Assembly (NCBI GenBank): GCA_964413755.1
Contig: CAYPTW010000102.1
Coordinates: forward strand, 1 to 7,933
Origin: XN24 sp964413755
GTDB taxonomy: Bacteria; Pseudomonadota; Gammaproteobacteria; Steroidobacterales; XN24
Direction: 5' to 3'
DNA: 7,933 nt
Shown: in pieces, positions 4,601-7,933 of the stretch
How the letters are laid out: each line of letters starts with the position of its first letter
How positions within the stretch are numbered: position 1 is the stretch's first letter
Translations under genes and position numbers: made by a program
Notes under the pieces: model-generated
What the model was told of the DNA's origin: nothing
Database searches by the model: none
Seen by the model: the letters and a program-made list of their open reading frames with translations, nothing else

Positions 4601-7068
4601 GAAGTATCGTCTTCGGCTTGTCCCAGGTGGCGCGGGAGTTGAAGTCCGGCGAGGTGCGCGTGCTCGCTGCCGCGTTGGCGCTGGCCGTCGCGGCCATGAC
4701 GGCCGTGGGCTTTTTCACCGACCGGGTCGGCCAGGGCGTGCAGGCGCGCAGCGCCGAGGTGCTTGCCGCCGACCTGGTGCTGCGTTCCAACCGGCCCATC
4801 GCGGAGGAGCACGAGTTGCTGGCCCGCGAGTTGGGGCTGGAAACGGCGCGCACGGCGTCGTTCCCCAGCGTCGTGGTCGCCGGTGATGCCACCGCGCTGG
4901 CGGACATCGAGGCGGTCAGCACCGCCTATCCGTTGCGCGGCCAGCTCAAGGTCAGTGCCGCCATGGAGGCCGAGTCGGTGGCCGTGAACGAGGTCCCGCC
5001 GCCGGGCGAGGCCTGGGCTGACCCACGGCTGCTGGCGCGCCTGGGCGCCGACGCGGGCATTACGGTGCAGCTCGGGCGCTCGGAACTGCGCATCACGCGC
5101 CTGCTGGACTATCGCCCGGACCAGGGCTTCAGCTTCGCCGAGCTGGCCCCCACGCTGCTCGTCAATCTCGAGGACGTCGCAGCCACCGGCCTGGTCGCGC
5201 CGGGCAGCCGGGTGTCTTACCGGCTGTTGCTGGCCGGCGACGCCGCGGCGCTGGCCGAGTTCCGCGAACGTGTCGAGCTGGGCGTGAGCGAGCGCCTGCG
5301 CGGCATCGAGGATGCGCAGCCGGAGATCGGCAGCGCCGTGGAGCGTGCGGGCCGCTTCATCGGCCTCGCTTCGCTGGTGAGCGCCCTCATTGCCGCCCTG
5401 GCCGTGGCCATGGCGGCGCGGCGCTTTGCCAGCCGGCGCATGGACACGGTGGCACTGATGAAGTGCGTCGGCGCGCCGCGGCGTTTCGTGCTGCAGGCGA
5501 TGCTGGTGCAGCTCCTGGTGGTCGGGCTCGCCGCCTCGCTGTTGGGGATCGGCCTGGGCTGGCTGGCGCAGGAGGGCCTGGTGCGCCTGCTCGCCGGACT
5601 GGTTTCCGAGGACCTGCCGCCGCCGACCGTCGCCCCGGCCATCGGCGGCCTGGTGCTGGCCGGGCTGGTGCTGGCGGGCTTCGCCCTGGTGCCGATCATC
5701 GAACTGTGCCGCACTCCGCCCGGCCGCGTGCTGCGGCGCGACCTCATGCCGCCGGCGCTTGGCCCGATGGTGCTGTATGGCGCGGCTGTCGGTGGGGTGC
5801 TGGCGTTGCTCGCCTGGCAGGTGCGTGACCCCCGCCTGGTCGGGTGGCTGGCCCTGGGCACTGCCGGAGTGGTGGTCGGCCTGGCGCTCGGCGGGTGGTT
5901 GCTGGTCTGGCTGGCCGGCCGCCTGCGTGGCGGTGGCGCAGCGTGGCGCTACGGCCTCGCCAACGTGGCGCGGCGCGGGCGCGAGAGCGTGGTGCAGGTG
6001 GGGGCTTTCGGCATCGGGCTGATGGTGCTGTTGCTGCTCACCCTGGTGCGCTCCGGCCTGCTGGAGCAGTGGCGCGCCACGCTACCGGAGGATGCGCCCA
6101 ACCGTTTCCTCATCAACATCCAGCCGCAGGAAGCCGACGGCGTGCAGGCTTACCTGGAGGAGCACTTCGGCGCGGACGAGCTGGTGCCGTTGATCCGCGC
6201 GCGCCTGACTGAAATCGACGGTGTCCCCGTGGCCGAGCGGGAGTATCCCTCGCCGCGCGCGCAGGGCTTCATCGACCGCGAGGCCAACCTGAGCTGGGCG
6301 GCGCAACCTGCGCCGGACAACCGCATCGTCGCCGGGCGCTGGTGGCCGACGCGCGACGATGCCGAGGTCTCGGTGGAGGTCGATTTCGCGCGCGACCTCG
6401 ACATCAGCCTGGGGGACTTGCTGGAGTTCGACATCGCGGGCGAGCGCCTGGAAGTGAAAGTGACCAGCCTGCGCGAGGTGCAGTGGGACTCTTTCAACCC
6501 GAACTTCTTCATGGTGTTCCCGCCGGGCCTGATGCAGGACTATCCCCTCACCTACATCGCCAGCATCCACGTGGACCGGGAGCGGCGCGGCGACGTGCTG
6601 GAGCTGGTGCGCAGTTACCCCAGCGTCACCGTCATCGACCTCGAAGCCGCTATAGCCCAGGTGCGGGATGTGATGGACCAGGCCTCGCTGGCGGTGCAGT
6701 ACGTGTTCCTGTTTGCCCTCGGCGCCGGCGTGCTGGTGATGCTCGCGGTGATCCAGTCCACGCGGGAGGAGCGGCTCTACGAGAGCGCCATGCTGCGCAC
6801 GCTCGGGGCGCGGCGGCGTGTCGTGCTTGCCGGCGTGGCGGTCGAGTTTGCGGCGCTCGGGCTGATCTCCGGCGTGCTGGCGGCGGCCGGCGCGACGGCC
6901 GTGGCCTGGCTGCTGGCTGAGCGCGTGTTCAACCTCTCGTTCACGCCTGATCCGACGGTATGGCTGGCGGGCCTGCTCGCGGGCGTGTTCGTGGTCGGCG
7001 GGACCGGCGTCCTCGCGACACGGACGGTCGTCACCCACCCGCCCGCGAACGTGCTGCGCGGCTACTAG
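4597..7068 (+). CDS. ybbP: FtsX/MacB-type ABC transporter permease
   Basis: This is the inner-membrane partner of YbbA. Starting at TTG 4597 it has 823 residues (E. coli YbbP about 804). That start overlaps the ybbA stop as TTGA and has GGGGA 7 bases upstream. An earlier in-frame TTG at 4558 lies inside ybbA and adds a charged, non-family N-terminus. About ten membrane segments are visible: one near 20-40, three in the first FtsX domain (about 256-278, 300-325, 345-370), a middle group (about 390-408, 412-440, 467-488), and three in the second FtsX domain (about 700-720, 745-775, 788-810). Two large periplasmic domains lie at about 45-250 and 490-695. The ALMKCVGAPRR and AMLRTLGARRR motifs follow the first helix of each FtsX domain and are typical coupling elements. 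The second periplasmic domain (NRFLINIQPQEADGVQAYLE, then LIRARLTEIDG) aligns well with YbbP. The substrate is unproven; the tesA linkage suggests lipids or other hydrophobic esters. Confidence 0.94.
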   Translation: MRSIVFGLSQVARELKSGEVRVLAAALALAVAAMTAVGFFTDRVGQGVQARSAEVLAADLVLRSNRPIAEEHELLARELGLETARTASFPSVVVAGDATALADIEAVSTAYPLRGQLKVSAAMEAESVAVNEVPPPGEAWADPRLLARLGADAGITVQLGRSELRITRLLDYRPDQGFSFAELAPTLLVNLEDVAATGLVAPGSRVSYRLLLAGDAAALAEFRERVELGVSERLRGIEDAQPEIGSAVERAGRFIGLASLVSALIAALAVAMAARRFASRRMDTVALMKCVGAPRRFVLQAMLVQLLVVGLAASLLGIGLGWLAQEGLVRLLAGLVSEDLPPPTVAPAIGGLVLAGLVLAGFALVPIIELCRTPPGRVLRRDLMPPALGPMVLYGAAVGGVLALLAWQVRDPRLVGWLALGTAGVVVGLALGGWLLVWLAGRLRGGGAAWRYGLANVARRGRESVVQVGAFGIGLMVLLLLTLVRSGLLEQWRATLPEDAPNRFLINIQPQEADGVQAYLEEHFGADELVPLIRARLTEIDGVPVAEREYPSPRAQGFIDREANLSWAAQPAPDNRIVAGRWWPTRDDAEVSVEVDFARDLDISLGDLLEFDIAGERLEVKVTSLREVQWDSFNPNFFMVFPPGLMQDYPLTYIASIHVDRERRGDVLELVRSYPSVTVIDLEAAIAQVRDVMDQASLAVQYVFLFALGAGVLVMLAVIQSTREERLYESAMLRTLGARRRVVLAGVAVEFAALGLISGVLAAAGATAVAWLLAERVFNLSFTPDPTVWLAGLLAGVFVVGGTGVLATRTVVTHPPANVLRGY

Positions 7069-7100
7069 CGTCCTGGGCGCCCGGCTGTGCGGGCGACGCT
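7067..7100. other. Inverted repeat between the convergent ybbP and oxyR ends
   Basis: The 31-base gap holds an inner 6-bp stem, CGCCCG (7078-7083) with CGGGCG (7090-7095), around a 6-base loop, and an outer 5-bp stem, AGCGT (7067-7071) with ACGCT (7096-7100), separated by an unpaired stretch on one side. Neither strand shows a U-run after it, so it is not a standard intrinsic terminator. It may slow or protect 3' ends of both transcripts. In DNA this rich in G and C such pairing can also arise by chance. Confidence 0.35.
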
Positions 7101-7933
7101 CAGAGCGCTGCGACGTCGCGCATCAGGCCTTCGATGGCGCTGCACAGGTGGGTGATGGTCTCCTCGCGTGCGCAACCGGGGCGCCAGGCGGCCGCGATGG
7201 TGCGTGACGGCTCCGGATCACGCAGCCGGCGCAGGGTCAGCCCCGGCGTGCCGATGCCGTAGGGCTCAGCCGCCAGGTTGGGCAGCAGCGTGATGCCGAT
7301 GCCCGAGGCCACCATCTGGCGCAGCGTCTCCAAACTGGTAGCGCGGAAGTCGGGCGCCTCGCGCACGCGCGCCAGGCTGCATGCCTCCAGCGCCTGGTCG
7401 CGCAGGCAATGCCCGTCCTCGAGCAGCAGCAAGGTCTGCCCGTCCAGGTCGTCGAGACCGAGTCGTTTGCGCCTGGCCAACGGATGCCCGTCCGGCAACG
7501 CGACCTGGAAGCGCTCCTCGTAGAGCGCGCGCGTGGCAAGGCGCTCGGCCGGCAGCGGCAACGCCAGGATCGCCATGTCGAGCTCACCGTTCTTCAGCAG
7601 CTCCACCAGCCGCTGTGTCTGGTGCTCCAGCAGCAGCAGCTTGAGGCGGGGAAAGCGGGCACGCAGCGCCGCCGCGATGTGCGGCAGCAGGTAGGGGCCG
7701 ACCGTCGGGATCAGGCCGACACGCAGCTCTCCGGCCAGCGGGTCCTGGACATTGCGGGCCATGTCCTCGATCTCGCGCGCGTCGGCGATGATGCGCCGCG
7801 CGCGCTCGACGATGCGCTCACCGACCTCGGTCAGGCGCACGGACTGGCCGCGTTCCACCAGCTGCACGCCGAGTTGCTCCTCCATCTTCTTCACCTGGGC
7901 GCTCAGCGTCGGCTGGCTGACGAAGCACAGCTC
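7100..7933 (-). CDS. oxyR: OxyR-type hydrogen-peroxide-sensing LysR regulator; N-terminus outside the window
   Basis: The frame is open to the window edge; 277 residues are visible and about 22 are missing by comparison with E. coli OxyR. The visible part begins inside the winged helix-turn-helix, with FVSQPTLSAQVKKMEEQLGV as the recognition region. The regulatory domain opens with GELRVGLIPTVGPYLLPHI, a hallmark of OxyR. LEDGHCLRDQALEAC carries the two redox cysteines eight residues apart (visible residues 176 and 185, equivalent to E. coli Cys199 and Cys208). FRATSLETLRQMVASGIGITLLP is also conserved. Oxidation by peroxide forms the disulfide that switches the protein to an activator of peroxide defence genes (family knowledge). 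The GTG at 7894 is an internal Val codon, not a start. The gene converges on ybbP with a 31-base gap, so no shared promoter is expected, and its own promoter and targets are not in the window. Confidence 0.95.
   Translation of the reverse strand, partial: ELCFVSQPTLSAQVKKMEEQLGVQLVERGQSVRLTEVGERIVERARRIIADAREIEDMARNVQDPLAGELRVGLIPTVGPYLLPHIAAALRARFPRLKLLLLEHQTQRLVELLKNGELDMAILALPLPAERLATRALYEERFQVALPDGHPLARRKRLGLDDLDGQTLLLLEDGHCLRDQALEACSLARVREAPDFRATSLETLRQMVASGIGITLLPNLAAEPYGIGTPGLTLRRLRDPEPSRTIAAAWRPGCAREETITHLCSAIEGLMRDVAAL

Noticed and set aside
6082..7038. A 318-codon open frame antisense to ybbP
   Set aside because: It is Arg/His/Gln-rich without a motif, signal or ribosome site, and lies wholly opposite a conserved permease gene.
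1..7933. tRNA, rRNA, CRISPR arrays, insertion sequences, attachment sites and defence-system genes
   Set aside because: I saw no cloverleaf-like segments, regularly spaced direct repeats, transposase or integrase motifs, or terminal inverted repeats, and the window is filled with housekeeping-type genes of uniform composition.

Overview
This is a GC-rich, gene-dense stretch of bacterial chromosome. The OxyR, FadD, TesA and YbbA/YbbP homologues all resemble their Escherichia coli counterparts closely along their full visible length. That points to a gammaproteobacterium outside the enterics, but order and genus cannot be fixed from the sequence. No RNA gene, CRISPR array, insertion sequence or phage gene is visible, and no gap between genes exceeds about 50 bases.

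Layout: (1) 1-1059, + strand: the 3' part of a secreted protein, probably the C-terminal region of an S8 (subtilisin-like) serine peptidase, with a calcium-binding-type Asp loop and an unusual Lys/Gly/Asp-repeat tail. It ends at a strong intrinsic terminator with a C(UUCG)G loop. (2) 3918-1106, - strand: a compact three-gene run, tesA (periplasmic SGNH acyl hydrolase), fadD (long-chain acyl-CoA ligase) and a small predicted lipoprotein of unknown function, with gaps of only 24 and 17 bases. (3) 3917-7068, + strand: ybbA and ybbP, the ATPase and the FtsX/MacB-type permease of an ABC transporter, overlapping as TTGA. (4) 7933-7100, - strand: an OxyR-type LysR regulator with both redox cysteines, cut at its N-terminus by the window end.

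The central unit is the divergent block tesA-fadD-lipoprotein / ybbA-ybbP. Its two first genes share one CATG as their start codons. The divergent tesA/ybbAP pairing is known from E. coli. Here fadD is added directly behind tesA, which suggests a lipid-handling module: YbbAP acts on a hydrophobic substrate in the inner membrane, TesA hydrolyses ester or thioester bonds on the periplasmic side, and FadD activates the released fatty acid on the cytoplasmic side. The lipoprotein would be a candidate extra envelope component. The gene identities rest on motifs seen in the sequence. The pathway is inference. I found no clear sign of a wholly new system. The least-explained items are the small lipoprotein, the lysine-rich tail and the shared start codons.
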